64,000 nucleotides of DNA, from contig CP136062.1 of the NCBI GenBank assembly GCA_032622095.1, forward strand, positions 9,637,710-9,701,709. Direction: 5' to 3'. Under the pieces are notes generated by a model. That model was not told the origin of the DNA and ran no database searches. It saw only the letters and a program-made list of their open reading frames with translations. The translations under genes were made by a program, and so were the position numbers. Shown in pieces: positions 1 through 11,363 of the stretch (positions within the stretch are counted from its first letter, which is position 1; every line of letters begins with the position of its first letter). This stretch comes from Siphonodentalium dalli. Taxonomy: Eukaryota; Mollusca; Scaphopoda; Gadilida; Siphonodentaliidae.

Positions 1-697
1 TATACCTGTGTTTCTGTTAGCAATGGAATGTCCATCCACTTATGTGACAACTTTTGACAAAATCGCCCATAACTCCCATCAATAATTGTCAGCTCGGGAC
101 CCAAATTGAACTGGTAATGTGCTTTGAGAACAGAAAGCATGAACAGCTTCAATTAAAAATTTTAATACTGATTTCAGCAAACTGACATGATTTATACAGC
201 CCTTTAGTTCAAATTAATTTGCTATGGCAATTTTAAGAATTTGTATTAGTAGTTAGCCATATCTTGGCTGAAGCTGAGGTAACTTGCTGCATCATCACTG
301 ATTGCTGTAGCCAATTTCGAGGGTTGTTTATACAAGTATAATTCCATCATCGCAACAATTTGTACTGGAGTCCAGAATTCAAATTATTTCTTTATTGCTC
401 CATAACAAAATTCTGACATCACATACAAACATGAAAAGATTTGGAGTACTTCAGTAAGCAAGCCACCTCGTGCAATTGACATGATTTGATTGGCTGCTTC
501 TTGATTTATAGTCTTCATTGTGAGTGAAATTAACACATGCCAACAATGATAATTTCCGCCGGTGCTTTGAAATTGACATGATTCATTTCCTCACTATTCC
601 AGTAATATACTGCCATGTCCTGCTTCTGTAGTCTCCCAAATGGTTCAAGTGTAGATGATGAAATAAGCTATTTGTGATGGAATTATACATAATACCA
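1..697. other. no gene recognised
   Basis: This AT-rich stretch has no long open frame, no repeat family seen elsewhere in the window and no RNA gene that I can recognise. It is either unique intergenic DNA or a repeat too old to recognise from one copy. Confidence 0.5.
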
Positions 698-831
698 CTG
701 TTTTAGTTTGATCTGTTATCGAGAAATAATGTTAACGTTGAGGCAACACTGACCATAACAGGATATGCCGATTAAGCAGTAAGTCGTCTTACTGTTACCA
801 CTAATTTTCAATAACAGATCAAACTGAACAG
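698..831. repeat. short inverted repeat (MITE-like hairpin)
   Basis: Two ~23 bp arms, 698-720 and 809-831, are reverse complements with a few mismatches around the shared core AGTTTGATCTGTTAT. They are separated by about 88 bp. This could be a small TIR element or a chance hairpin; no TSD was found. Confidence 0.5.
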
Positions 832-1166
832 TTATTCCTTAAATATATGTGGGTCACAGACAACAAATAAATGTAATCACCAACAGAGTCCTCATTCTTT
901 TTTTGAACATCGGAGTCAGCCAAATCCTGTGATATTGCCCACTGTAAATCTTCCAGGTAACAATTTGCTGTGACTTTTTGTTTCTTTCGTCCAAATATTT
1001 ATGGAAGGATAAAATTTCAAAATAAAGTCAAGACTCTGAAAACTGTTTGCGTAACTGCATTCATCCTGTCAATGAATTGCAATAATTTGTAGATCTGTAC
1101 GCAGAATTGAAATCAAAAATTTGTTTGCAGAAGACATCAATAGCTATTGCATTCAATATGGCTATT

Positions 1167-1230
1167 AGTCCAAGTCTTCTCGTACTAAAACCGGCTAAGA
1201 TATTGGGATGGAGGTGCCAGTCTTTAGTCC
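1167..1230 (-). repeat. 64 bp inverted repeat, arm 1
   Basis: This segment is the reverse complement of 3715-3779 with only a few changes. Its core (TTAGTACGAGAAGACTTGG read on the minus strand) is conserved over the whole arm. The arms lie about 2.5 kb apart and enclose the TA-flanked element at 2230-3477. It may be an interspersed repeat present in two orientations rather than the ends of one element, because no matching TSD is visible. Confidence 0.6.
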
Positions 1231-2229
1231 GAGTTCCAGGCCCATGCATTCTTATGACACGACTTAAGCGTTAGTGACCCGCTCAAATACAACCACAATT
1301 ATATGAAATAAAATATCACAATTGAGACAATAAACGGATATTTTCCGCAGAAGACATGCTATTTTATCTGAAACCCACATCAGTTGTGAATTGAAAGCGG
1401 TAATTTAATGCGAAAAGAGACATTTACCGCAATGTTTACAAATTTTTAAAAGTATGCGAACTCAGTTGACCTCGCGAACTGTGTTCGGCATTTTCCGTTG
1501 AAAATATTCCGTAGATTTTCGACTGACAACGCAAATTACGATGAATTCTCCATTGTAATCGTAATTATGTGTGTCAATAAATAAAAAATAAATAGATTAA
1601 TTAAACATTGAAGATATAAATGTAATACATTAAATAAATTACGGGGAATTACAACCCTCTCAAAGTTTAAAACAGTGTAAACACAACGACCATTAGAATA
1701 AATAATATGGTGCTACATTTCCCACATTTGGTGGACTTCAGCGAAATTAAGATATATACTAAGCGAACAGAGCAATATACTGCTCTTGTTAAGCACACAA
1801 AAAATCAAACAAAATTTGTATAAATTTTTAACCTTAAGTTTGAAAAGTCCCACTAAAACGGAAGAACTATATTTCAAAACTGTGTGATTCGGTTCTCCGA
1901 TTATTTTATCAACACAAAAGTCAAAATGCACATGGATGAAAATCACACGCATGGCAAGTCAGACACAAGAGTTCTAATTTGCTCCAATTTTGACAAGTTG
2001 CTTGCGAAAATTGTCAACAAAACTACCTTTCTGATCCTCCATTATGTCATTAAGTTTTTAGTGCGGGAATTGTTCTCAAAGCACATTGGAAACTGGACTT
2101 TGTGGCGATCGGTTTTCGCTATTTTGTTCGGAAAACCCTGCGCTATATATAGAAACGGAAACAAGAATACTCAGAACAAACACCGGACAATGCCGAAGTT
2201 CTTCGGAACCTGAGTTCGGCTTTCAGTTA
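1231..2229. other. no gene recognised
   Basis: AT-rich sequence. Short open frames on both strands show no recognisable domain, coding bias or splice context. Confidence 0.5.
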
Positions 2230-3477
2230 CCGTATTGACCCGGCTCAAAGCCCATGTCCGTGTTTAGGCCCAACCATATATTTTGGCCAAATGCCATGCA
2301 AAGGGGTATATTCGAGTTTAGGCCCACCTCAAATTTTTTTCAATTTCAGCGGTGGTAAGTAAGTATTTGATATCAGTTTGTAGACAGAAAAAAAGATTGA
2401 CAAACCCGAGAAATATAATATTTATTTTCAAAACGGAAAATTATACTTCTTAGGCAAGTGAGAATATTCAATAAAATAAAATAAAGTGAATCTTAAAATC
2501 TTATTTGTTTATTAAATTATACTTCCCGGGGAAACAAATCATTAACAGACATCAAATACAAAAGAACCGAGTCGCTAACAGCGTATATATGTAGCATCAA
2601 GTTCAAAAGCCATGCGCGGCTATGCGCGTGAAAAGCGCACAGGTGTCTGTCCAACTACAGTACTGTAAAAACATATTTTTCGCGTTCAGTGACAACGTCG
2701 GTATGTTCCTTCATGTAACCAAACACAGAGAACTGGCTTCCTGGTTATGTAAACACACAGTGGGTATAATAATGAAGCAGAAGGGGAACTTGTCATTGAA
2801 CAACAATGTCTTCCAAACAACGTCAACGTTATGTACTCGAAACCAAAATAAAGATTATTGACATTAACATTTTTAATCTGCATTTTGTTCACATTTTACA
2901 GTATAAACAGTTTAGGAGTGATAACTCTATTTATTAAAACACGTGCTTTTTAGCAGAAATACAACTGTCTTTTGTCAGTACTGTTAGTGTTAAATAATTA
3001 CACTCACTGGCTTTTGTTAAACATGCAATTAGTCGCCATTATAACAACCTCTATGTGGACAACAGATCATGAATAAAGCGTCGGGTTTATTAGTTTCCTA
3101 ATCGGATTAAGTCTGAACATTGATATAAACTATAGACTACTATAGACTATAGATGCAGGATTTACCCACACTGCTTACAAAATTTAAAGTGTCATTTATG
3201 GCGTGAATTATGGGAATGTTGGACAATAAAACAAGACAAGTGTTATTATAATATTTTAATATTCACATTTAATTGAAAAATCACTTTCTTAAAGTAACTT
3301 ATAGGCCTATTTACCTTTACTTAATCTGGAAGTAGGGGATATTTCAAGTTTCATCTATTTCATCAGTTTTACCCCGATTTTTGGTTTGCAAATGGCCATA
3401 TCCGAGTTTAAGCCCACTTGGATTTGTGAGCTCAAATAAAACAAAGGCCCCCTGGGCCTAAACGCGGGTCAGTACGG
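2230..3477. mobile_element. TA-flanked DNA transposon with 15 bp TIRs
   Basis: The left end CCGTATTGACCCG and the right end CGGGTCAGTACGG are inverted repeats with one mismatch, each bordered by TA (2228-2229 and 3478-3479). A second motif, GTTTAGGCCCA, recurs near both ends (about 2260, 2310, 3395 and, inverted, 3456), like subterminal transposase-binding sites. TA target sites are typical of the Tc1/mariner/pogo group. A short frame starting at 2806 opens with basic residues and RYVLETKIKIID, which resembles the first helix region of pogo-type transposases, then degenerates. I call it a non-autonomous element; the superfamily is tentative. Confidence 0.6.
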
Positions 3478-3714
3478 TAAGTAAACAAACAGAAAAAACA
3501 GCGATGTTGGTGACAATCAACCGGAATATTATATGCGTAATTTAACATGAAAGTTAGATTATTATACACCATTATGACCATAATATGTCTCTCTTTCCGA
3601 TGTATATAGCATCATGTATTGATTCATTAGGTAAATCGAGTAAAATACACCACAGATTCCCGCCACAGATCGTGGGCGTAACTCGTGTGATAGGATTGCT
3701 ATAGAAGCGGGCTT

Positions 3715-3779
3715 GGACTAAAGACCAGCACCTCCATCCCAATATCTTGGCCGGTTTTAGTACGAGAAGACTTGGACTA
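3715..3779 (+). repeat. 64 bp inverted repeat, arm 2
   Basis: Reverse-complement partner of 1167-1230. It holds the same CCATCCCAATATCTTGGCC core and lies about 240 bp downstream of the TA-flanked element. Confidence 0.6.
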
Positions 3780-3997
3780 TATGGCTATCAGCACTGTCTA
3801 GAACCACAAAGGTTGATTAGGTTTAGATGTTTAAAGTCTAGATGTATTTCCAGTAAACAGATGGGGCGAGAACTAACTAAGGTAGGTTGTAAAATGACCA
3901 CCTCTGCAGTAAAATTTTGTCATACATGTATTTCGCAGAATGCCCGAGCATACATTGAGAGTAACTATGGAATCTGGAGGGAGAATCCGACACCAGG

Positions 3998-6626
3998 TAG
4001 TGTTGTGAGGTTGTGAAATTTGGTTTTCGGTTGCGGTTGCGTTTTTTGCATAAAAAACCTTGTTTGCAGTAGTTTCTGAAAACTTGGATCCTACACATAA
4101 CTTCTTATAAAATAACACTGAGTGTGCAGTGTGCATTACACAATCGTGTTCCCCATTCAGTGGCGACTAGAGAAAACCTACTTCGCGATTCGTGAACTAA
4201 ATTTAATATTTGATACATACACAGGTCGACTGAGCCAGTACTACATACTAGTAGATATTGTGTAATTTGTCGTTATTCTTTCACATTCTGAGCCAGAAAT
4301 TATTACCAAGTCGATGTTTCAAAATTCAAATTCGAGCGGCGAAAATGAATCAAACGATCGTGAAATAAATTGGATTTCAGGAAACTTTCGGAGCAGAAAG
4401 TCACAGAATGCAATGCAATGCATCACCTTTGGAAATAGAGGTCATATAGTGTCATATAGTGTGTAATTATAATTTTAATTCAGGTATATTTCATTCAATT
4501 TTCACTGAACATAATTTGGCCCACATTATGGCAAGCCAAACCGCTATTTAATATTAATTTTACTTAAGTAAAATAAAATTACACTTTATTTTACTTAAGT
4601 GAAATAAAATGTCCTTTTATTTAACTTAAGTGAAATAACGGTCATTTTTTATTTTACTTAAGTAAAAAACTATTTTACTTAAGTAAAATTAACCATGTTT
4701 TAACTTAAGTAGAATTCTTTTTTACTTAAGTAAAATAAAAAATGACCTTTATTTTACTTAAGTAAAAAAGAATTCTACTTAAGTAAAATAATGCGTTAAT
4801 TTTACTTAAGTAAAATAAATGACATCTATCGATGACCGGTAGATGGCGTTTATTTCACTTAAGTGAAATAAAGCGCCCACTATGGGAGTAATCTTGCAAA
4901 CTAATAATTTCTCCCTTGGCACGTACGCCGGGAGTGCTGTTCATGTTCGTGAGAAAGTTAGCTCCCGTTGTGTATTATAAATGGCGGATTTCTTCCATTT
5001 ACTAATAATAGGCCTAACGTATTTACATAATTATGGCAGATTCAGTCGATACAACACTGGACTCAATTTCCAGGGTTATACGAGAGACTGATAGACTGAA
5101 GGGGGTATAGGAGATTTGCATCGCACGGAGATCAGAATACGTACCGCTGTTGTCAAACAACTTCTAACCTGACAACTCGAGGGAACTATAACCAATACAT
5201 ATATTGCACCCAGTGAGATGTAATAAGAGAGCACCTAGAGACTATAATAAATTCGCCCACTGCATGTACCATCATAATAAGATCCAATAAGCATCAAACT
5301 TCGCACCACACATTTTAGCAGTTTTCTCTGATTATAGCTGTACCAGCAGTGGGTGTGGAATGTTTTAAATTGTATTGCATGATGTTGGTGCTATAAGCTG
5401 TCTGTATTGTTTTGAGAGAGAGTGTGAGTTATAGTAAATACGTCTTTAATCTATCTAAGTATTTTACAACTGCCGAGTGGCTCTGTGGCACACATGTTCT
5501 GTATCACCCGTTGGGGGAAATCATTAATAACTCTTAACACCCGGTTGCACTTTATTTTACTTAAGTAAAATAAATGACATCTATCTATGACCGGTAGATG
5601 GCGTTTATTTCACTTAAGTGAAATAAACCCAAATGTTCATTTATTTTACTCAAGTAAAAAAGAATTTTACTTAAGTTAAATAAAAACTGTGTTTTATTTC
5701 ACTTAAGTGAAATTCTTTTTTACTTAAGTAAAATAAAAAAAGGGCGTAACATAATGGTAATTTTATTTCACTTAAGTAAAATTAGTGTGCGTTTTAATTT
5801 TACTTAAGTAAAATAAAATGTAATTTTATTTTACTTAAGTAAAATAAAGTGTCATTTTATTTTACTTAAGTAAAATAAAACCATGTAGATGGCGCTTTAT
5901 TTCACTTAAGTAAAATAAAATGACACTTTATTTTACTTAAGTAAAATAAAATGACACTTTATTTCACTTAAGTGAAATAAAGTGTCATTTTATTTTACTT
6001 AAGTAAAATTAATATTAAATAGCGGTTTGGCTTGCCATACACATCACACTGACTGACATTGGTTAGTTAACGTTTATACATGTAATCTCGCAGATTTTGC
6101 ATCTGCGCATTTATCTCCATAACAACCAATCATGAGCGCGCAAGATAAATCTGGTATGCGTATGTCATAATTATTCATAAACATTCTGCGGGATTGCGAA
6201 GTCACATGGCAAAGCACGTTGTTTCAAAATTAAAAGCAGGGTTCTATTGCATCATAGTCTAACATGCAGCCAATAGTATCACGTTGTTGTCAAAACAACT
6301 CATTGGAACTCCGAAATCACATGCCAATTTGTTGCTATTCTGAGGCTCCCATATGTCAGTCTGACACACAGCCAATGGCATTGCATCAACTGACATGGCA
6401 GACATGCGGTGGTACGTCATCAATGTTTGGGAAATTCTAGTAATCATATATACTTATATAGGTCCGGCCTTGTGAATTTTTGATCAAACTACGGCTTCTA
6501 AGCACTCTTTGGCACGAAAGTTTGAACAACGAAAAATGCGGTTATCGGCCGACAATGCGGTTGCAGTTTCGGTAGTTGCATGACTACCACAACCGACCCA
6601 ATTTTGCGGTTAACCTCACAACACTA
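3998..6626. mobile_element. hAT-like DNA transposon, non-autonomous
   Basis: The left end TAGTGTTGTGAGGTT and the right end AACCTCACAACACTA are perfect 15 bp inverted repeats. The 8 bp next to each end are ACACCAGG (3990-3997) and ACATTAGG (6627-6634), an 8 bp TSD that has drifted by two C-to-T changes. An 8 bp TSD and TA-RNG-type ends fit the hAT superfamily. Subterminal CGGTTGCGGTTGC runs are present on both sides. No transposase frame is visible. The foldback element 4527-6039 was inserted later. The drifted TSD suggests an old insertion. Confidence 0.75.
4527..6039. mobile_element. foldback element made of CTTAAG palindromes
   Basis: Terminal repeats start TATGGCAAGCCAAACCGC on the left and are matched inverted on the right, extending over at least 45 bp into the first palindrome. 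Both ends are bordered by CACAT (4522-4526 and 6040-6044), a 5 bp TSD. Between them are about 11 palindromic modules on the left (4558-4870) and about 13 on the right (5553-6010). Each centres on CTTAAG, usually as TTTTACTTAAGTAAAA or TTTCACTTAAGTGAAA, and they are separated by 5-20 bp of variable DNA. The middle (4871-5550) is not palindromic. A block with ATGACCGGTAGATGGCG is repeated in direct orientation at about 4830 and 5575. No coding frame is present. I cannot assign a superfamily. Confidence 0.8.
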
Positions 6627-6894
6627 ACATTAGGATTTGAAAAATAAATTAGGGAAACTTGATTGTTCTTGCAACTTTGATTAAAATATTGGGTCCTGTA
6701 AATTACACAAGCTTTCCTGTCCTGAGCGTGGTACCGATGGTACATGTACTTTGCAAACCCTGAACTATTAATGAAATAAATGTAAAGCTAGGACACAAAA
6801 TTTCATTTGTGTGTATAGTTCATATAAATAAAAGTAAATTTTAATATACAACTTAATAAAACTACTTGTAGTGCATATAAGGCCTAAAAAAATA
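6627..6894. other. no gene recognised
   Basis: Short AT-rich linker between the hAT-like element and the next TIR element. It holds nothing I can name. Confidence 0.5.
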
Positions 6895-7176
6895 CGTTTG
6901 TTTCCGCTAACATGCTGAAAAAAAATAGGGACGGTAGGTAGGCAAAACTGTTTTTTTTATTAAATATTTTTCATTTTTCTGCATTTTTAACAATACTTGT
7001 ACATGTACAATACAATACATGTACAATACAGTACAATAATTGGTGATCTTAAAACAACTGTGTTAAATATTATGAGCTAGGAAGTCTGTTACTGGCATGT
7101 GATATGGTTTATATAATTTACTCTAGTAGTAGAAATTATTACACTCAAATTAATAGTCCTAATAATTACATGTATA

Positions 7177-7389
7177 CAGTAATGCTCTAAGTAATCGACC
7201 TCTTAACCACAGCAGAATTATGGGTAACTTTTCAGGATTTAGTCGGAAATATGGCTTGTTGCCATTCATCGGAAAGCTCTCCCCGAGAGCTTTCCGATGA
7301 ATGGCAACAAGCCATATTTCCAACTAAATCCTGAAAAGTCACCCATAATTCTGCTGTGGTTAAGAGGTCGATTACTTAGGGCATTACTG
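7177..7389. mobile_element. hairpin MITE, TA target, CAGTAATG family
   Basis: The whole 213 bp is a near-perfect inverted repeat folding about position 7283, with TA on each side (7175-7176 and 7390-7391). The ends read CAGTAATGC. The arm sequence TTAACCACAGCAGAATTATG is shared with the three copies at 39821-40299, so this is one family. TA target sites fit Tc1/mariner-type MITEs. The extra central arm (GGAAAGCTCTC around 7270) is absent from the other copies. Confidence 0.8.
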
Positions 7390-7421
7390 TATGTACCGGT
7401 ATGATCTTATCATCATCTTAA

Positions 7422-8042
7422 CCCTCTGAACCCGAGAGACCGGAATACCGATCCAATCGATATCCTTATATTCCTATAACCCGAGAAACTGGAATACCGG
7501 AAATCATACGATATTCGAAAAGAGATTACATCACAGTAAACGCACATATCAACTAGAGTTGTACAGGTACATGTACTTCAACTATGCACACATGTTTACC
7601 GATGATACTCTGACAGACAATCTGAAGACAGAGGGTATGTTTCTTCGCACAGATGCATATTTTGATAACAAACATTTTACTGTCGCCAAACGGGAAATAT
7701 TGCATTAGATATTTCGCGATTCAAGCACAAATTAACCATAATTGTGCTTCTTACTTTGCAGCATTTTGAGAAAAAAGTTTTAACGTTGACAAAGTACTAG
7801 AATTTTGTTATAAATATATAGCGCAACCAAAGGTACATGTATAATCTATGTACATGCATTTTGAACCTGGAATGGACTGTCTCGCTGAAATACGTTGTGA
7901 CATATTTCACCACACAATTTCATTGTAGTTCAGTTACATGCATCATAGTAGATTGCGGGATAGTCGAGCATGTAAATGTGCCACCCAAGAGCGTAGTGAG
8001 TAACGTTGTTGGAAACACTATATAACATCAGGGCTCAAAGGG
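7422..8042. mobile_element. piggyBac-like MITE with TTAA target
   Basis: The ends CCCTCTGAACCC and GGGCTCAAAGGG are inverted repeats directly bordered by TTAA at 7418-7421 and 8043-8046. TTAA target duplication with CCC-starting ends is the signature of piggyBac-type elements. The 621 bp interior has no transposase. Near the left end the motif CCCGAGAR(A/C)YGGAATACCG occurs twice, about 7430 and 7482. Confidence 0.75.
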
Positions 8043-8226
8043 TTAATATAAGTGAGTTCACTTCCTTGCAGTGGCTATCCCTGGCCCATAATATTAGGAT
8101 GCTGTGTTAAATGAATTATGAGTTCCATGTTAGTCTGCATGTGAACAATATTCAACCTGCTAAAAACCAATAAAAAGTTTAGGGTCGGCGGTTTAAATTT
8201 GGGACGGTCGGTTAGTGGAAACAACG

Positions 8227-8661
8227 TCTTCTTTTTTTTTAAATCCATAAAATGCAAATAGTGTTATCAGGTTGTAGACTAAACTAAAAACATCATGTAA
8301 ATAAAGAAATAAAATTAAGGTACAACGTAATAATGGAAAAACAGTGAAAAAACAATCAACCAAGGAATTCATAAAGAGAACAAAGCTACACCAATTTGAT
8401 TACTTGCATTGTAAGCATTTTTGGAAGAAAATAAAATCCATTGGTCTATCTAGGCAGTGAATTGAATTTCAGTTGCTTTAGCAAGAAAAACCATCGGTAT
8501 TCGAACCTCCGACTAGTGTATAACTAATAATGGAAAGGTGCCAAAAAACGATTACTGATTATTTTCGGTGACAATTGGTCACAGCTCTGATTACAAATAT
8601 TTCATTTAACGTTTACAGTCATGTTTATCACTGTTGCCATCTTCCCATATATGATATAGTG
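8227..8661. other. no gene recognised
   Basis: AT-rich sequence with no gene. A box-B-like stretch on the minus strand near 8500 was considered as a SINE and not accepted. Confidence 0.5.
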
Positions 8662-10048
8662 AATGTCAGCTAACTGGGACCTTGGCTAACTGGGACCTTC
8701 GGCTAACTGGGACCTTGGCTAACTGGGACCATGACCAACTGGGACCTTGGCTAACTGGGACCTTTGGCTAACTGGGACCTTGGTTATATTTATTACATAT
8801 ATTAGTAGAATAGAACATTGATAATAGAATATTGTTTATTTTATTTATGTTATTGCTTCAAAAATGTTTTTCAACCTGACTTAATAACAAAAAAATATAT
8901 ATATATATATATTGTCAATCTATAAAACTGAGGGTCACTATTTTAATTTCTTATTTGTATGTTATTTGTATCTTATATATTTCTATGAATATTTATTGTT
9001 AATAAAGTCAATAAAGTGATGGTTATTATGGGCATTCACAGTTAAGATGCAATAAAGTGATTGTTACTCATGGCATTCACAGTGAAGGTGTGAGTTTGTT
9101 TTGAAAGAGATTGTTGTTTTAATCAGTTGGTCCATTTGATCTTGTGATCTAATCATTGTCAGCTTACTTGTGTTCACTTGTAACAACTGACCAGTCATCA
9201 GGCCAATTTACCGTCAGACAGCATATCAGCACAATGTCTTCTGAACCTGATGTAACGTGTATTTCGTGTGGCAATGTGGTTAGACCAAGACAAGAGGACT
9301 TGACTTGTGATGTTGATGAATGATGGCGTCTTCGGACGCAGCATAAGAACCAACAATGATGTCGAAGGATATGGCATAATAAACTTAACCAGAGAGTGAT
9401 GAAGGCGAACTTACCACTGTATCTCCTCCTGACTCTGTTGTATCAAGAAGCCAAGGAGATTCCGACAACATGCAATTTTCAAAGATGGTGAGTGAAGGAA
9501 AGTTGACGCGTCGCCAGAGGAAGAACACCATGGTAATGCATGGGAAAATCTTCAGCCTATGGGACAAATACGACGCCAAAGAGGTCTCAACCAGTCAACT
9601 TCTCAGAGAATGCGCTCAGTTATTCGCACCAGTTCCAGAACCAGACAGGCGTGACAGAGAATGCACTCAGATATTCTCACCAGTTGAAGAACCAGACATG
9701 GGTATATACATGCAGATACATGAGTGCTACAGCCTCCATCGTGCTACACAGAACTGCAAAACCAGCAGACTTGTATCGTGTTTTTATTGTGTTTTTACTG
9801 TTTTGTTTAATGTTATTTATCTAATGTGTTAACATTTCATTTGTTTTTAACTTTCTCATGACTTAATAAAAATTGATTTTAATGAAATGATTAATAATAT
9901 ATCTAAAGGTCCCAGTTAGCCAAGGTCCCAGTTAGCCAAGGTCCCAGTTAGCCAGAAGGTCCCAGTTAGCCAAGGTCCCAGTTAGCCTGACTTGAGGTCC
10001 CAGTTAGCCAAGGTCCCAGTTAGCCAAGGTCCCAGTTAGCTGGATACC
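8662..10048. mobile_element. Mutator-like element with tandem-repeat TIRs
   Basis: GATATAGTG occurs at 8653-8661 and 10049-10057, a perfect 9 bp TSD. The left end carries seven copies of a ~16 bp unit (GCTAACTGGGACCTTG, 8669-8785) and the right end eight inverted copies (AAGGTCCCAGTTAGCC, 9907-10042), so the terminal repeats are themselves minisatellites. A 9 bp TSD is characteristic of Mutator-type (MULE) transposons. The interior holds a broken zinc-binding frame at 9234. The element appears non-autonomous. Confidence 0.75.
9234..9832 (+). pseudogene. relic of MULE-associated zinc-binding protein
   Basis: From the ATG at 9234 the frame encodes a short segment with CISCG followed by VRPRQ and a later Cys, then stops at 9321. 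It resembles the Cys-rich N-terminal module found in FLYWCH/MULE-type transposon proteins of invertebrates (C-x2-C, basic RPRQ, then C-x-x-x-W). The following 500 bp holds open frames in two other phases, including an internal duplication around 9590-9700 (ENALSYSHQ and ENALRYSHQ in one phase). The element's 9 bp TSD independently points to the Mutator superfamily. This is inference from a short match; the product is certainly not intact. Confidence 0.35.
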
Positions 10049-10534
10049 GATATAGTGTGTCTGTCATTTGCAGAATGTTCTTTTTTCCCCCTAAGTAATG
10101 AATTGGTGTGGCCTAAATTGGTGATGGGTCAATTATTGGTTATTAGTTTTCAGATATGGCTCATAATGAATTTTATGCATGCTAATTAATCTTCTAATCT
10201 AATTAATCTTGATTGTATGTTTAAAGATGGATTAAGGGAATTGAACACATCGTTATGATACTCTTGAGTGCCGAACAACAGTACAGTGTGAATAATCTTC
10301 CAAAACTAAATAACAGTACAGGGCAAATAAAGAGTACGAGGGTGGAAATTTATCCACTGACAGTACAGTAAAACCTGTCTTGAGAGACCACCCATTTTTT
10401 CAGTAAAAAATGGTCTTTCTAGACAGGTGGTCTTCCAATAGAGTGTTATACCAAAAAAGTAAAATTTTGTACCGTAAGATTGTTGATTACAACATGTATC
10501 AGCTATTCATAAAGCACAAAGATATAATCTCATT

Positions 10535-10726
10535 TTAAACAATCTCCCACTCTTTTCGGATGGAATCTTTATTCTGAATAATTTTTTGAATTTGCATCTT
10601 GCCAATAGACGATATTTTTCATGCACTTAGACCTTTTTCAGACTTGTCGATCACGTTGATTCTTTCCTCAAGAGTGAGAATTTACGTTTTTTTCTGTGGC
10701 GTTGCATATTTAGAAAAACGATCCAT
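10535..10726 (-). pseudogene. pogo-like transposase, N-terminal HTH relic
   Basis: The ATG at 10726 (minus strand) begins MDRFSKYATPQKKT. It is followed by a stop, then the segment LTLEERINVIDKSEKG, a second stop, and MQIQKIIQNKDSIRKEWE. This is the order of the CENP-B/pogo-type helix-turn-helix: 'LT..E...VI...EKG', then 'G..QIQ.I...K..I...W'. In intact elements this domain binds the terminal repeats and a DDE catalytic domain follows; no DDE domain is visible here. Two in-frame stops and the loss of everything downstream make it a dead copy. Its location inside the CAGTAAAACC/TA element supports the call. Confidence 0.65.
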
Positions 10727-11363
10727 GATTGAATTTTAAGAACTTACAAACTGCCAGCCATAAACTATCAAATTCTTTTATACGACAACACGAGTATATT
10801 TACATTAAGTAAGCCGCGGGACACGCATCCACGAAAACAATTTTTTACAGTTTGGGCATCCCTCATTATATTAATTAATTGTTCTCCAACAAGCTGATTG
10901 AATCATTTGTCAAAACAAATATGCAACCGGCCATGTCTACTTTAACAAAGGACCAATTTGTTAATGGGCTCCAGTCAGAAGCCAATTAAATATCAGATAA
11001 TACCACGCATACATTGAATAAAATTGAGTTGCACGCGCACAGAACGTGTCCATTTATGTCTGAAGTAAATGTGAAGACGAGTCCATTTGTCATATCGGAA
11101 ATTCCGTATTTTTTACTTTCGGTTTCCCTTACTAATATTATGTGACACGGGCTAGTTCAAACTTCAAACTCTTAACTGAACGACTTTCATATTTTTATAT
11201 TTGTGGATGCGACATTTGGGTCCATCAGAGAGGATTTGGTGTCTATTTAGCATTTAATGTTTAACTGTATACACACATTTGTATAGTGTGGTTGCTCTAC
11301 CAGAGCGGTTAGATAAATTGATGAAGAAGATCACTCATATCCGGTTGTATCAAGTGTCTTTTC

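Larger units (their letters stand above)
6895..8226. mobile_element. possible TIR element hosting two MITEs
   Basis: CGTTTGTTTCCGCTAAC at 6895 is matched inverted by GTTAGTGGAAACAACG ending at 8226, with one substitution and one indel. GGGACGG follows at similar distances inside both ends. No TSD is evident. The 1.3 kb between holds the hairpin MITE 7177-7389 and the TTAA-flanked element 7422-8042. It may be an old non-autonomous transposon. Confidence 0.4.

Noticed and set aside
1167-1230. U2 snRNA gene, from CTTCTCG followed by GGCTAAGAT
   Set aside because: Only about 16 bases match, the spacing differs from U2, and no Sm site or downstream stem-loops follow.
5466-5540. tRNA gene suggested by GCCGAGTGGCTCTG
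   Set aside because: The cloverleaf cannot be completed and no T-arm follows.
4558-6010. CRISPR-like array (regular palindromic repeats with variable spacers)
   Set aside because: Spacers are too short and irregular, repeats are only ~16 bp, the whole lies within a TIR element with a TSD, and the window is clearly from an animal genome.
8460-8540. tRNA-derived SINE on the minus strand (GGTTCGAATACC box-B-like)
   Set aside because: No box A at a proper distance, no second copy in the window and no tail.
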